Both the position numbers and the translations under genes were made by a program. DNA of 64,000 nucleotides, taken from positions 1-64,000 of the forward strand of contig NZ_JAGHQW010000002.1 in the NCBI RefSeq assembly GCF_017744115.1. The letters run 5' to 3'. This document shows, in pieces, positions 27,731 through 37,270 of this stretch (position 1 is the stretch's first letter; every line of letters starts with the position of its first letter). This DNA comes from Salinisphaera sp. G21_0. Lineage in GTDB: Bacteria > Pseudomonadota > Gammaproteobacteria > Pseudomonadales > Endozoicomonadaceae. The notes below the pieces were generated by a model that did no database searches, was not told where the DNA came from, and saw nothing but the letters and a program-made list of their open reading frames with translations.

Positions 27731-29833
27731 ATGAATACCAATAATAAAGTTGGCCAACCTAATGACTATAACGCTTTAGCTTTTGAGAACGTAACTCCTC
27801 AAAAAAGACTGGCAAATTCTACATGCGATCCTCTACCTCTACAGCCCCGTAAAATCGCTAAAATGACAACAGAAACTGAGGTTTTGCCCGTCAAAAATGA
27901 GCAGTTACTTAAGACCAATGATTCGACAGAAAATGGCACCAGACATGGTGTCACCATTGTTCCTGCCCGGGACTGCTTTCCATTACTGGCCATGCCAAGT
28001 GAACCTTTATTACGGATTTTGGGTTATTTATCACACAGAGATATTGTGGCGATAGAACAAACCTGTCTGGATTTAAGGAACTTAGCCGCCAGGCTTCTGA
28101 ACGTCAGGAGCCAGGCATGGTACGCACAGTTCGAGACATCACAACAGCAGCAATTCACCCGGATCGCTAAAAACATCAGTCAACATAAACTGAAAGCCTG
28201 GCTTATGCAGTTTACCCGGGATGAAGTGCTGGTCAGCCGTCTTTGCAGCCAGCTGGCCGGGGAGGAGAAAGACGACCTTGAGGCCTGCAACCCGGAAAAG
28301 ATAACATCGTTCCCTCAACGCCTGTTTTACCGGGTGGCTAAACTCATGGTTGACTGTCCAGTCTTTAACCCGGTTTTAGTATCAGACATTCAGTGCAAGT
28401 CCTTTAAATCTGACCTATGCCTACTTACTCCCAATGATGTCAGCTACCTGGTAACCAACTGTGATAGTGCCAATTGCTGTACAAAAATTCATGTCCTTTC
28501 AGCGAAGAACCTTGACCACAGGGAGATCTCCATTCATCGCTGGGGCTGCGTCAGGGCGGTCCCCCTCAGCGCTGATAAACGCCATATAATGAGCCGCTGC
28601 GGCGACCAGGCGGTAAAAATCTCCAGCCGTACTGCCACTGACTGCTGGGCAGAGCAACTCTCCGTTGCCCATGAAAAGGAGATCTGGTCGGCCACCTTCA
28701 GCCCCGATAGTCGCCATGCAGTGACGGCCAGCGAAGATATGAGTGCATACATCTGCTCAGTGGATCAAACTGGCTGCTGGGCATTAATAGCGAGGATTAC
28801 CCATGAGGGTGTTGTTAATTCAGCTGAATTCAGCCCTGATAGCCGCCTGATAGTGACTGCCAGTGATGATCACACCGTAAAAATCCATGAGTTTGCAAAC
28901 GGCACATGGCTGACAAGAACCACCCTGAACCATGATGGCAGGGTGTTCTCAGCCAGGTTCAGCCCGGATGGCAACCATATCATCACCGTCAGCCATAATC
29001 AGAATGACGGCCAGACAGCAACGATTTACAGCGTTAATGCCGATGGCCGTTGGACAAAAACAGCCGACATCATCCACTCAGAAAAGATTTGGACAGCTTT
29101 CTTCAGCCCTGACAGCAAACATGTCGTGACGGCCAGTAGCGATCATACCTGCAAAATCTTCAGTTGTGACATCGGCAACAATTGGCAGTTTAAAGCGGTT
29201 ATTCACCATACCCGGCGGGTTAGCTCTGCCCGCTTTAGTCCCAATAGTCTCCTGATAATAACAGCCAGTGATGATTGCTCGGCGAAAATCTACGAGTTTG
29301 ATGTAGACCACAGGAGTTGGTCACAGCAATGTTCCATTACCCATAAATGTCAAATCACCTACACCCAATTCAGCGCTGATAGCTGCCGAATTTTGACCCT
29401 GTCCGGAAACAACTCACCAACACACAGCGTCAATCACCAAGCCAGAATCGACTCTCGTAATGCCAGTGGCCAGTGGTTGCAAATCGGCAATATTGTACCA
29501 GAAAGCGAGGCTCATTCAGGCCAGTTTAACCACGATGGCTCCCATGTTGCCATCTGTGACTCTAGCGGCAAAGCTCTGATCATTGGCATTGAGGCTGATC
29601 GCAAAGAGCTACAGGTAAAAGCCTCCCTGCACCACTCATACCGGCTCGGCCTGGCAGAATTCAATGCCAACAGCAGCCATATCGTCACCATAAGCCGTGA
29701 TGCCACGCAATTTAAAGTCTGGTGCCTGTACGGTAAGGATTTAGCGCCACCGTTGCCCTCGAAACTTACCTGTTTACCGTTGCCGCCTCCATGCAAAAAA
29801 AGTCCGCAAGCTGATCCACAGTTGAATGGTTAG
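27731..29833 (+). CDS. F-box and WD40-repeat protein, SCF substrate-receptor-like
   Basis: About 700 residues. Residues 1-80 are disordered. An F-box spans about 83-125 (LLAMPSEPLLRILGYLSHRD, then IVAIEQTCLDLRNLA), matching the eukaryotic L-P-x-E-x-L-x-x-I-L-x-Y-L pattern. From about residue 255 to 680 there are seven or more WD40-like blades with recurring HEGVVNSAEFSPDSRLIVTA and SDDHTVKIHEF-type strands; several end in K-I instead of W-D. F-box plus WD40 is the design of eukaryotic SCF substrate receptors such as Fbw7/Cdc4: the F-box binds Skp1 and the propeller binds the target. GGAAG eight bases before ATG 27731 supports the start. Other readings are unlikely, though host activity is inferred. 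Confidence 0.8.
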   Translation: MNTNNKVGQPNDYNALAFENVTPQKRLANSTCDPLPLQPRKIAKMTTETEVLPVKNEQLLKTNDSTENGTRHGVTIVPARDCFPLLAMPSEPLLRILGYLSHRDIVAIEQTCLDLRNLAARLLNVRSQAWYAQFETSQQQQFTRIAKNISQHKLKAWLMQFTRDEVLVSRLCSQLAGEEKDDLEACNPEKITSFPQRLFYRVAKLMVDCPVFNPVLVSDIQCKSFKSDLCLLTPNDVSYLVTNCDSANCCTKIHVLSAKNLDHREISIHRWGCVRAVPLSADKRHIMSRCGDQAVKISSRTATDCWAEQLSVAHEKEIWSATFSPDSRHAVTASEDMSAYICSVDQTGCWALIARITHEGVVNSAEFSPDSRLIVTASDDHTVKIHEFANGTWLTRTTLNHDGRVFSARFSPDGNHIITVSHNQNDGQTATIYSVNADGRWTKTADIIHSEKIWTAFFSPDSKHVVTASSDHTCKIFSCDIGNNWQFKAVIHHTRRVSSARFSPNSLLIITASDDCSAKIYEFDVDHRSWSQQCSITHKCQITYTQFSADSCRILTLSGNNSPTHSVNHQARIDSRNASGQWLQIGNIVPESEAHSGQFNHDGSHVAICDSSGKALIIGIEADRKELQVKASLHHSYRLGLAEFNANSSHIVTISRDATQFKVWCLYGKDLAPPLPSKLTCLPLPPPCKKSPQADPQLNG

Positions 29834-29910
29834 GGACTGTCTGAGCATAGTGCCCGTAGCAAGGTGGCATTCATTACAGGGCTTATTTGCTATTCTTCCG
29901 GGTCAGTCAA

Positions 29911-30612
29911 TCACACTGAATCGATTTCATCCTGAGTCAGGTAGCGCCACTCCCCGGGCCTCAGGGATACATCAAGGGCAATATCCCCAACCTGTTCGCG
30001 ATGCAGACTCGTCACTTTATTGCCAATGGCCGCAAACATACGCTTAACCTGATGATATTTACCCTCAGTAATGGTCAACAATACCTCTGAGGGTGCAAGA
30101 ACTTCCAGTAAAGCAGGCTTGGTCGGTGCTCTCTCACCTTTCAACTCAATACCGCTGGCAAATCGCTCAATCAGTTCTTCAGTCTTATCTTCTGGCAGAG
30201 GGTCGGCTAATTGCACGCGATAGCGCTTGCCACACACTTTTACGGGCGAGGTCAATCGATGGGACCATTGCCCATCATCGGTAATCAGTACCAGCCCTGT
30301 CGTATCTGCATCCAGACGGCCAGCGATATGGAGTGAGTAAGCCTTGTGAATATCCAGCAAAGAGAGAACCGATGGGTAGACCTCATCCACATTGGAACAG
30401 AGCGTATCTTCGGGTTTGTTGAGCATGATATAGCGCAGCCCGCGAGCTTTAACCAGCTCTCCCAGCAAACGGACTTCACAGGTATCCGGTACCTTGAAGG
30501 CACTGTTTTTCACCACAATGCCATCGCAGGTCACTTCACCCCGGTGCAAACACTTTTTGGCATTGGCACGTGAGAGTTCGGTACTTTCGCAGAGGTATTT
30601 ATCTAAACGCAT
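29911..30612 (-). CDS. rsuA: 16S rRNA pseudouridine(516) synthase RsuA
   Basis: A 233-residue RNA-modifying enzyme. It has an N-terminal S4 RNA-binding domain (MRLDKYLCESTELSRANAKK, about 1-60), then the RsuA/RluB catalytic domain with AGRLDADTTGL (catalytic Asp about 102), LNKPEDTLCS and KYHQVKRMFAAIGN. It converts U516 of 16S rRNA to pseudouridine. The whole reads like E. coli RsuA, including its length. It is convergent with the F-box/WD40 gene. Confidence 0.93.
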   Translation of the reverse strand: MRLDKYLCESTELSRANAKKCLHRGEVTCDGIVVKNSAFKVPDTCEVRLLGELVKARGLRYIMLNKPEDTLCSNVDEVYPSVLSLLDIHKAYSLHIAGRLDADTTGLVLITDDGQWSHRLTSPVKVCGKRYRVQLADPLPEDKTEELIERFASGIELKGERAPTKPALLEVLAPSEVLLTITEGKYHQVKRMFAAIGNKVTSLHREQVGDIALDVSLRPGEWRYLTQDEIDSV

Positions 30613-30841
30613 TCGGGGAAGACTATGCCTGAAAATCAGGATGGTAATATTAAAGGAGCCTTATAGCCAATAACAATGCAGGGAGTTGGGTAACTGAACC
30701 CCCATTGCTTCAGCCACCGCAAACCACTCACTATTTATGAATTTTCACATATTGGCTTTTCACGTCATCAGTCATAAAATACATCACCATTTATCCCCCT
30801 TCTAGAAAACCGTATTTCCCCTATGGTTGAGGAACTCCCCA

Positions 30842-32197
30842 TTGCTATTTTCTGAGCTGGCTCTCCATGAACGGGTGCAAAAAGCACTCTCTGAACTCGG
30901 GTTTGAACAGGCCACCCCGGTTCAGGAACACACCCTGCCCCTGGCCATGACCGGCAAGGATCTGATGGTCAGCGCAGAAACCGGCAGTGGTAAGACCGCA
31001 GCGTTTCTGCTGCCCATGCTCAACCATATGCACACCACCCCTTCGCCCAAAACCAGCACCCGGGCACTGGTGCTTGTGCCTACCCGGGAGTTGGGCCTGC
31101 AGGTGTTAAAAGAGTGTGAAGCACTGGCTCGCTATACCTACATCAAGGCAGGGCTGATCGTTGGTGGTGAGGACTACCGCCATCAGGTGAACACTCTGCG
31201 CAAAAACCCGGAGATCCTTATTGCCACCCCCGGCCGCCTGATTGAGCATATAAAAAACGGCAACCACGATTTCAGCGACCTGGAATACCTGGTACTGGAT
31301 GAAGCGGACCGCATGCTGGATATGGGCTTTGGTCCCGATGTTTTGAGCATCGTGGAAGAGTGCCATGGCGAACGCCAGACGTTCCTGTTCTCAGCAACCC
31401 TGGAAGTCCGGGGCCTGGGTGAAATGGCCTACCGGGTATTGAACGATCCTGCCCGTCTGAAGCTGAACTCTGTCCGGGAAAAGCACGCCAATATCCACCA
31501 GCAGATTATTCTCTCGGACGATACCGCCCATAAAGAAAAACAGCTGATCTGGCTGCTCCGGAATGAAACCTATGACAAAGCCCTGGTGTTCACCAATACC
31601 AAAGCCCGGGCTGAGGAGTTTGTCGGCAAAATCCGGGTTAAAGGCCTGAAGGTCGGCGTACTCCACGGAGATATGGACCAGCGGGAGCGCAAGCACGTTA
31701 TGCGCCTGCTGCTAGATGGCAAGATCAACATTCTGATTGCTACCGATGTCGCAGCCCGAGGCCTGGATATCAAAGGTGTGGAACTGGTTATCAACCTGGA
31801 AATGGCCCGTAACGGTGATGACTATGTCCACCGGATTGGCCGTACCGGACGTGCCGGAGAACAGGGGCTGGCCATCTCCCTGATCGGGCCGGACGAATGG
31901 AACCGGATGTCGGGTATTGAACGCTACCTCCGGCTGCGGTTTGAGAAACGTACCATCAAAGAACTGCCGGGCAGCTATAAAGGCCCCAAAAAGCTGAAAA
32001 GCTCAGGCAAAGCCGCAGGCAAGAAAAAACCGGCCGGTAAAAAAGGCGCTGGTAAAAAACAACCGGCAGATAAACAACGTCACCGGGAGCAGAAGAACGT
32101 GGGCAAACGTCGTACACCGGCGGCCGAAGCCAAACCCGCCACTGCAACCACCACCTCAACCGATTCCGGTTTTGAACCACCCAAGCGCAGGAAGTAA
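30842..32197 (+). CDS. srmB: DEAD-box RNA helicase SrmB
   Basis: An ATP-dependent RNA helicase that helps assemble the 50S subunit. It is about 451 residues with Q motif FEQATPVQEHT, motif I AETGSGKT, PTREL, DEAD motif LDEADRML, SAT, and HRIGRTGRAGE. A Lys/Ala-rich tail ends with RHREQKNVGKRR, matching the tail of E. coli SrmB. There is no suitable ATG. TTG 30842 has GAGGA eight bases upstream and aligns with the SrmB N-terminus; TTG 30827 is the alternative. rhlE follows after eight bases, forming a helicase operon. Confidence 0.88.
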   Translation: MLFSELALHERVQKALSELGFEQATPVQEHTLPLAMTGKDLMVSAETGSGKTAAFLLPMLNHMHTTPSPKTSTRALVLVPTRELGLQVLKECEALARYTYIKAGLIVGGEDYRHQVNTLRKNPEILIATPGRLIEHIKNGNHDFSDLEYLVLDEADRMLDMGFGPDVLSIVEECHGERQTFLFSATLEVRGLGEMAYRVLNDPARLKLNSVREKHANIHQQIILSDDTAHKEKQLIWLLRNETYDKALVFTNTKARAEEFVGKIRVKGLKVGVLHGDMDQRERKHVMRLLLDGKINILIATDVAARGLDIKGVELVINLEMARNGDDYVHRIGRTGRAGEQGLAISLIGPDEWNRMSGIERYLRLRFEKRTIKELPGSYKGPKKLKSSGKAAGKKKPAGKKGAGKKQPADKQRHREQKNVGKRRTPAAEAKPATATTTSTDSGFEPPKRRK

Positions 32198-32205
32198 TAC
32201 ATCAC

Positions 32206-33537
32206 ATGAGCAATAACCTACCTTTTTCCGCTCTTGGGCTGGATGAGTTGCTGATTCAGGCAGTCAACGAAGCGGGCTACCAGAATCCTACCCCGATTCA
32301 GGCCAAAGCGATTCCCATGGCTTTAACTGGCCGTGACCTGATGGCATCTGCCCAGACCGGCACCGGTAAAACCGCCAGTTTCACCTTGCCAATCCTGCAC
32401 CGGCTGGCGCAGATGAGAGCCAGCAAAGCCATCCGCGCCCTGGTGCTGGTCCCTACCCGGGAACTGGCCATTCAGGTTGACAATAGTTTTCAGACCTATG
32501 GCAAGCACACGGCTATCAAGACAGCTGCCGTTTATGGTGGCGTAGATATTGACGATCAGTTGCAGGTTCTGAAAGCAGGCGTTGATGTCCTGGTGGCGAC
32601 GCCGGGTCGCCTGGTGGACATGATCAACCGGAAGCATATCCAGCTGGACAGTTTGAGAATACTGGTGCTGGACGAAGCCGACCGTATGCTGGACCTGGGC
32701 TTCCGTGACGATATTCAACGCATTGTGCAAAACGCGCCGACAAAACGTCAGAACCTGTTGTTCTCTGCCACCTTTTCCAAAGACATTAAACAGCTGGCCC
32801 ATGACTTCATGCGCCATCCGGTCAAGATTGAACTGGAAAACCCCAATTCTGCCGCTAATACCGTGTCCCAGTCTTTCTACCCGGTAGACCAGCAGGACAA
32901 ACCGGAGATTCTCAGCTATCTCATCCATGGTGGTCGCTGGCAGAAAGTGCTGGTGTTTGTCCGCACCAAAAAAGCCGCCAACAAGGTTGCCGAGTTGCTG
33001 GCAGAAGACGGCATCAATGCCCAGGCCATTCACAGCGATAAAAGTCAGTACCTGCGTATTCGCACACTGGAGGATTTTAAGGATAACTATTTTGATGTTC
33101 TGGTAGCGACGGATGTGGCAGCCAGAGGCCTGGATATCGAACAGCTGCCGCTGGTCATCAATTATGACCTGCCCAAAGTTCCCCAGGACTACGTGCACCG
33201 CATTGGCCGCACCGGCCGCGCCGGACAAAAAGGCAGGGCTATCTCCCTGGTGAACCCGGAAGAGAAAAAGTTATTGGCCGGTATCCAGCAGCTGATCAAA
33301 AAACCACTGGAAATAGAGCCTCTCCCCTACTTCGAAGATGGCGAGGTGCGTCCTGCTGAGATTGAGGAGCCCGTCAGTAAAACCCGAAACAAGCGCAAAC
33401 CTGATCTGAAAACAGGAAAGCCAGCGATAAAACAGCGTTCGGGTAATAAATCACGGAATGGCAGCACCAGAAAGCCTTCAGGTACTGCGCCAAAGAAAAG
33501 GCCTGCTGTTTTCTCCGGGAAAAAACGGAAGTCCTGA
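32206..33537 (+). CDS. rhlE: DEAD-box RNA helicase RhlE
   Basis: A 443-residue helicase: N-terminal FSALGLDELL, Q motif YQNPTPIQAKAIP, motif I AQTGTGKT, PTRELAIQV, DEAD motif LDEADRMLDLGF, SATFS, HRIGRTGRAGQ, then a basic tail (about 375-443) rich in Lys, Arg and Ser. RhlE proteins act in ribosome assembly and RNA turnover. It lies eight bases after srmB and is presumably co-transcribed. Two DEAD-box genes of different subfamilies in one operon may reflect joint use in cold or ribosome stress. Confidence 0.9.
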   Translation: MSNNLPFSALGLDELLIQAVNEAGYQNPTPIQAKAIPMALTGRDLMASAQTGTGKTASFTLPILHRLAQMRASKAIRALVLVPTRELAIQVDNSFQTYGKHTAIKTAAVYGGVDIDDQLQVLKAGVDVLVATPGRLVDMINRKHIQLDSLRILVLDEADRMLDLGFRDDIQRIVQNAPTKRQNLLFSATFSKDIKQLAHDFMRHPVKIELENPNSAANTVSQSFYPVDQQDKPEILSYLIHGGRWQKVLVFVRTKKAANKVAELLAEDGINAQAIHSDKSQYLRIRTLEDFKDNYFDVLVATDVAARGLDIEQLPLVINYDLPKVPQDYVHRIGRTGRAGQKGRAISLVNPEEKKLLAGIQQLIKKPLEIEPLPYFEDGEVRPAEIEEPVSKTRNKRKPDLKTGKPAIKQRSGNKSRNGSTRKPSGTAPKKRPAVFSGKKRKS

Positions 33538-33638
33538 CCAGGCCGATTCATTTCAGCCGGATGAAAAGCAATAAGCCGGGAATACCCTGCCTACCGGATA
33601 TTCCCACCGTAGAAAGCGGGTGACAAAGGTCGCATACA

Positions 33639-34040
33639 ATGGAAGATATTATTGAAGAACTGCGGGAACGCTCTCTGGATGTGTCAGTCCCACTGGAACT
33701 GCCGGATGAAGACCAGCTGGTTGAAGTGGAAGAACAGATTCTGATTCCCCTCCCCTACGAGCTCCGGGAGTTTCTGCTGCACGTCAGTGATGTTATTTAT
33801 GGCTCCATTGAACCGGTGACGGTTACCGATCCCCAATCCCATACTTATCTGCCGGAAGTCGCGGCCAATGCCTGGGCTGAAGGTCTGCCGAGAGAGCTGA
33901 TCCCCATTTGTGAATGCAATGGTGAGTACTATGGCATTTCCGAAGAAGGAGAAGTGGTTCGCTGGGCTGACGGTGAAGTGACTGACGACAGCTGGCCATC
34001 AATCTGGTTATGGGCCCGGGATATCTGGCTGGAGAGCTAA
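33639..34040 (+). CDS. SMI1/KNR4 (SUKH) family protein
   Basis: A 133-residue acidic protein with the SUKH fold: an N-terminal helix, LPYELREFLLHVSDVIYGS (about 45-63), ICECNGEYYGI near residue 90 and WPSIWLWARDIW at the end. In bacteria these proteins are often immunity proteins of contact-dependent toxins, or act as general adaptors. Here no toxin is adjacent. It ends in a TAATG overlap with the MTA nucleosidase gene, so the two are translationally coupled. A housekeeping role is as likely as immunity. Confidence 0.75.
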   Translation: MEDIIEELRERSLDVSVPLELPDEDQLVEVEEQILIPLPYELREFLLHVSDVIYGSIEPVTVTDPQSHTYLPEVAANAWAEGLPRELIPICECNGEYYGISEEGEVVRWADGEVTDDSWPSIWLWARDIWLES

Positions 34041-34753
34041 TGTCTAAACGAATTCTGATCATTATGGCCATGGCAGCGGAAGCCCGGCCAATCATCGATC
34101 AACTCGGACTGCACGAACTGCCCGCCAATCCGCAGTTACAAAGTCACTTTCCCCGCTTTCAGGGTGAGTTTGCCGGTAAGGAGATCGTTATCTCTCTGAA
34201 TGGCAAATCCACTGAGTACGGTGTCGACAGGATAGGCACCGAATTTGCCGCGCTGAGTACCCAGTCCGCCATTGTGGAGTTTGCTCCGGACCTGATCATT
34301 AACGCGGGCACCTGCGGTGCTTTTTCAGCCGATGCTGATATTGCAGATATCATCACTTCCGACCAGCCGGTGGTTTACCATGACCACCGGGTTCCCCTGA
34401 AAGGCTTTGACCGTTTTGCCATGGGGGCTTATCCAACCGCCTATTGCCCCGAATACTTTCAGGGTATTGAGCATAAGCCTGGAGTGATCACCACAGGCAA
34501 CTCCCTCGATATGCCGGATATCGACAGGCAGTGGATTATGCAAAACCAGGGAATGGCCAAAGAGATGGAGTGTGCCGCTGTTGCTGCAACCGCTCATCTT
34601 TACGGTATCGACTTCCTGCCGATCAAATCCGTGACAGATCATATCGATATCGATATCGAACTGGATAATGTTGAACAGTTTCTGAACAACCTGAGCAAGG
34701 CCAGCCAAAAGCTGAGCGAAACCTTGATCAGGGTATTAACCAATATCAAGTAA
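34040..34753 (+). CDS. 5'-methylthioadenosine/S-adenosylhomocysteine nucleosidase
   Basis: A 237-residue cytoplasmic nucleosidase that removes adenine from MTA and SAH, by-products of polyamine synthesis and methylation. Features: MAMAAEARP at the N-terminus (catalytic Glu region), INAGTCGAF, and AKEMECAAVAATAHLYGI with the catalytic Asp in SVTDH. The start is the TAATG overlap with the SUKH gene, preceded by GGAG. A rho-independent terminator lies right after the stop. Confidence 0.88.
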   Translation: MSKRILIIMAMAAEARPIIDQLGLHELPANPQLQSHFPRFQGEFAGKEIVISLNGKSTEYGVDRIGTEFAALSTQSAIVEFAPDLIINAGTCGAFSADADIADIITSDQPVVYHDHRVPLKGFDRFAMGAYPTAYCPEYFQGIEHKPGVITTGNSLDMPDIDRQWIMQNQGMAKEMECAAVAATAHLYGIDFLPIKSVTDHIDIDIELDNVEQFLNNLSKASQKLSETLIRVLTNIK

Positions 34754-34756
34754 AAC

Positions 34757-34782
34757 CGGGCTGCCGACGGCAGCCCTTTTCA
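34757..34782 (+). terminator. Rho-independent terminator after the MTA nucleosidase
   Basis: GGGCTGCCG and CGGCAGCCC form a tight GC stem followed by TTTT, starting a few bases after the stop codon. Confidence 0.85.
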
Positions 34783-34850
34783 ATAATGCCTTTGCGGATC
34801 GAACCACAAGCCTTTCATCTGTCGTCTGAGATTCAGTTCGGTTAAAAAGG

Positions 34851-35588
34851 TCAGCGCATCCTGAACCCTTTTTTCTCCAGAAACGCCCTCATATGAGGCC
34901 GGGATTCTTTACCCAGCAAGGCCGACATCTCCTGAGACCAGACCCGATCCAGCTTGCCTCCGGTCCGCCGCTGGTAATAAGCTCTCATAGTTTCATCATA
35001 TTCAGCCACCAGCGCCTTATTCACAGGCTGGTAATGTTCTTCCATCAGCACCGCTTCCAGCGGCAGTCTGGGTTTACACTCCGGATCCTGATCCGGGTAT
35101 CCAAGGCAGAGGCCAAAAACGGGGTAGACATGTTCCGGCAACGCCAGCAAATCACTGACCTGTTGCGGGTCATTGCGCAGGCCTCCGATATAGCAGATAC
35201 CCAGCCCTGCTGACTCAGCAGCGACCACTACGTTCTGGGCAAATAGAGCTACATCAACCGTGGCAATAATGAAATGCTCGGTCATCCCGTCCGCCATGGT
35301 TTTGCCCGACTGGTCACAGCACCAGCCGGAACGATGCAGGTCGGCACAGAACACCAGAAACTCAGCCGCCTGCTGCACATAGGTCTGGCCACCCGCCAGC
35401 TCTGCCATGGCTTTGCGGGTTTCAGGGTTTCTGACCCGAATAACACTGACACCCTGCAAATTGCTGGATGTGGCGGCACTTTGGCCTGCGCTGATCAAGT
35501 CTCTCAACAAGGGCTCTTCGATCGGCTGTTCCGTGAATTTGCGAATGGAGCGGTGTGATTGCAGCAGTTCAATTACAGGTTGGGTCAT
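34851..35588 (-). CDS. NfsA-type NADPH nitroreductase
   Basis: A 245-residue FMN oxidoreductase of the NfsA/FRP group. It has the FMN-binding SHRSIRKF at residues 11-18, QSAATSSNLQGVS (about 38-50), the family segment GLGICYIGGLRNDP and GLCLGYPD near residue 160, and the basic C-terminal part of NfsA proteins. It reduces nitro compounds or quinones with NADPH. ATG 35588 is chosen because MTQPVIELLQSHRSIRKF is the usual N-terminus. It is divergent from trhO. Confidence 0.85.
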   Translation of the reverse strand: MTQPVIELLQSHRSIRKFTEQPIEEPLLRDLISAGQSAATSSNLQGVSVIRVRNPETRKAMAELAGGQTYVQQAAEFLVFCADLHRSGWCCDQSGKTMADGMTEHFIIATVDVALFAQNVVVAAESAGLGICYIGGLRNDPQQVSDLLALPEHVYPVFGLCLGYPDQDPECKPRLPLEAVLMEEHYQPVNKALVAEYDETMRAYYQRRTGGKLDRVWSQEMSALLGKESRPHMRAFLEKKGFRMR

Positions 35589-35735
35589 GGTGTTATTCTT
35601 AATCTTGCCATTATTATTCTGCACTATTGTAGCCTTGGCTGGATTTTTCAAGGCTGCCTGCCTCTGCTAGACTTCCTTTCCCGGATCTGGCTCCGGATTT
35701 ACGCTCCGGACCGCTGACCAAGGACAATAAAGACA

Positions 35736-36767
35736 ATGAGACTCTCTCCTCCAGAAAACACTCAAACAGACGCTCACGTCGTGGTCTGTGCCCTCTATAA
35801 ATTCGTTACCCTGAAGAACTTCACCAGCCTGCGGGAACCCCTGCTCAGAACCATGGAAGCAAACCATATCCGAGGGACGCTGCTGCTTGCCCGGGAAGGC
35901 ATTAACGGCACCGTGGCCAGCACCCGGGAAGGCATCAATGCGCTGCTTGCCTGGCTTAACCGGGATACCCGTCTGAACCCCATTGAATACAAAGAGTCCC
36001 TCAGTGAATCCATGCCGTTCAAAAGAACCAGGGTCAAACTCAAAAAAGAGATCGTCACCATGGGAGTGGAAGACATTGACCCACAAAAGGCCGTCGGGAC
36101 CTATGTGGAACCGGCAGACTGGAATAGCCTGATCAGTGATCCACAAGTCCTTGTGGTGGATACCCGTAACGATTACGAAATTCAGGTGGGCACCTTCAAG
36201 CACGCCATCAATCCAAAGACAGATTCCTTCCGGCAGTTTCCGCAATACGTTGATGCCAACCTGAATCCTGAGACTCATAAAAAGGTGGCCATGTTCTGCA
36301 CTGGCGGCATACGCTGCGAGAAGTCCACGGCCCTGCTCAAAGAAAAAGGCTTTGACGAGGTTTACCATCTGAAAGGCGGCATCCTGAAATACTTGGAAGA
36401 AGTACCAAAAGCGCAGTCACTCTGGGAAGGTGAATGCTTTGTTTTTGATGAACGGGTGACGGTTAACCATGACCTTGAGCCGGGCTCCTACGACCAGTGC
36501 AACGCTTGTCGTTTACCCATTACACAAGCCGATAAGCAAAGTGATATGTACCAGCAGGGTGTCAGCTGCCCGCACTGTTTTGATCGGCTGACTGAACAGC
36601 AGAAAGCACGATTTTCGGAGCGTGAAAAACAGATGCAGCTGGCCAGGGCACGAGGTGAAGCCCATATGGGCGCAGAAGTTGCCAAGACCGTTGTCCATCG
36701 TCGTCAATTAAAGAAAGACGAACGCAGGCAACAGCAACTGAGAACCCGGGCAGGCAAAGTTAAATAG
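35736..36767 (+). CDS. trhO: tRNA uridine(34) hydroxylase TrhO (YceA), rhodanese domain
   Basis: A 343-residue enzyme that makes the 5-hydroxyuridine wobble base in tRNAs with oxygen. It has an N-terminal alpha/beta domain (about 20-105, with [12 protein letters not shown]), a rhodanese domain with the active Cys in [12 protein letters not shown] (about 188), and a zinc-like Cys cluster in the tail ([18 protein letters not shown]) followed by a basic helix. This layout is diagnostic for YceA/TrhO. Confidence 0.92.
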   Translation: MRLSPPENTQTDAHVVVCALYKFVTLKNFTSLREPLLRTMEANHIRGTLLLAREGINGTVASTREGINALLAWLNRDTRLNPIEYKESLSESMPFKRTRVKLKKEIVTMGVEDIDPQKAVGTYVEPADWNSLISDPQVLVVDTRNDYEIQVGTFKHAINPKTDSFRQFPQYVDANLNPETHKKVAMFCTGGIRCEKSTALLKEKGFDEVYHLKGGILKYLEEVPKAQSLWEGECFVFDERVTVNHDLEPGSYDQCNACRLPITQADKQSDMYQQGVSCPHCFDRLTEQQKARFSEREKQMQLARARGEAHMGAEVAKTVVHRRQLKKDERRQQQLRTRAGKVK

Positions 36768-36797
36768 CTGAGCTATGTTTTAACTACAGCCATGGGC

Positions 36798-36976
36798 CAG
36801 GAGGCTGACCGAGAATAGACTGCCCTACTGCGGTGGCAACAAATTGGTCTAAAAAGTCGGAAATTTTTAGCAAATAGAACCACTATTCACTAAAAATTTC
36901 CGACTTTTTATCCTCAATTTTCTGCCATCCTCGCTACGGGGTCGCCTAGACGGGCGCTATTCTCGGTCAGCCTCCC
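36798..36976. repeat. Nested inverted-repeat element
   Basis: The outer arms are a perfect 19-bp inverted repeat (GGAGGCTGACCGAGAATAG, 36798-36816, and its complement at 36958-36976 within one base). Inside lies a second perfect 20-bp inverted repeat (36851-36870 and 36890-36909) flanking a 19-base loop. No coding sequence is inside. It resembles a small non-autonomous palindromic element rather than a simple terminator. Confidence 0.65.
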
Positions 36977-37017
36977 AGTTGTATTTTTTCATCAGCTGAC
37001 TTGAACGGAGCGTCGCC

Positions 37018-37212
37018 ATGGAACTCGAAACCCCCGAGAACCTCAACCCTTTTATCCTTCTGGGCATTGTCAACGAAAAGCTAAGGCTTACCTGCAACTC
37101 ACTGGATCAGCTGGCCGATGAGATGGACATGAGCAAACAGGAGATCGAAAGCCAGCTTCATAAAATCCGTTTTCATTATCAGTCGATCAATAATCAGTTC
37201 GTTCATGACTGA
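37018..37212 (+). CDS. DUF4250 small protein
   Basis: A 64-residue protein matching the DUF4250 pattern: NPFILLGIVNEKLRLTC, then SLDQLADEMDMSKQEIES and IRFHYQSINNQF. It looks like a small helix-turn-helix-like helical bundle. The function is unknown. ACGGAG lies seven bases before ATG. It sits between two palindromic elements. Confidence 0.75.
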   Translation: MELETPENLNPFILLGIVNEKLRLTCNSLDQLADEMDMSKQEIESQLHKIRFHYQSINNQFVHD

Positions 37213-37217
37213 CCGGT

Positions 37218-37270
37218 AGGAGGCTAACCGAGGGTCTGTTGAACTGGTAACAAAAACATCAACAGACCCT
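37218..37270. repeat. Inverted repeat between convergent genes, with shared lead-in motif
   Basis: AGGGTCTGTTGA (37231-37242) pairs perfectly with TCAACAGACCCT (37259-37270), a 12-bp stem with a 16-base loop. It is preceded by AGGAGGCTAACCGAG, nearly the same 15 bases as the left end of the larger element near 36796. It may act as a bidirectional terminator. Confidence 0.55.

Noticed and set aside
32323..33228. 301-codon open frame antisense to rhlE
   Set aside because: Shadow of the RhlE coding frame; no start support and no family.
33639..34040. Immunity gene of a contact-dependent toxin system
   Set aside because: SUKH proteins can be immunity factors, but no toxin gene is adjacent and the coupling is to a housekeeping nucleosidase.
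36841..36910. Simple transcription terminator for trhO
   Set aside because: The 20-bp dyad is A/T-flanked, but it is nested within a second perfect dyad about 180 bp across, which fits a repeat element better.
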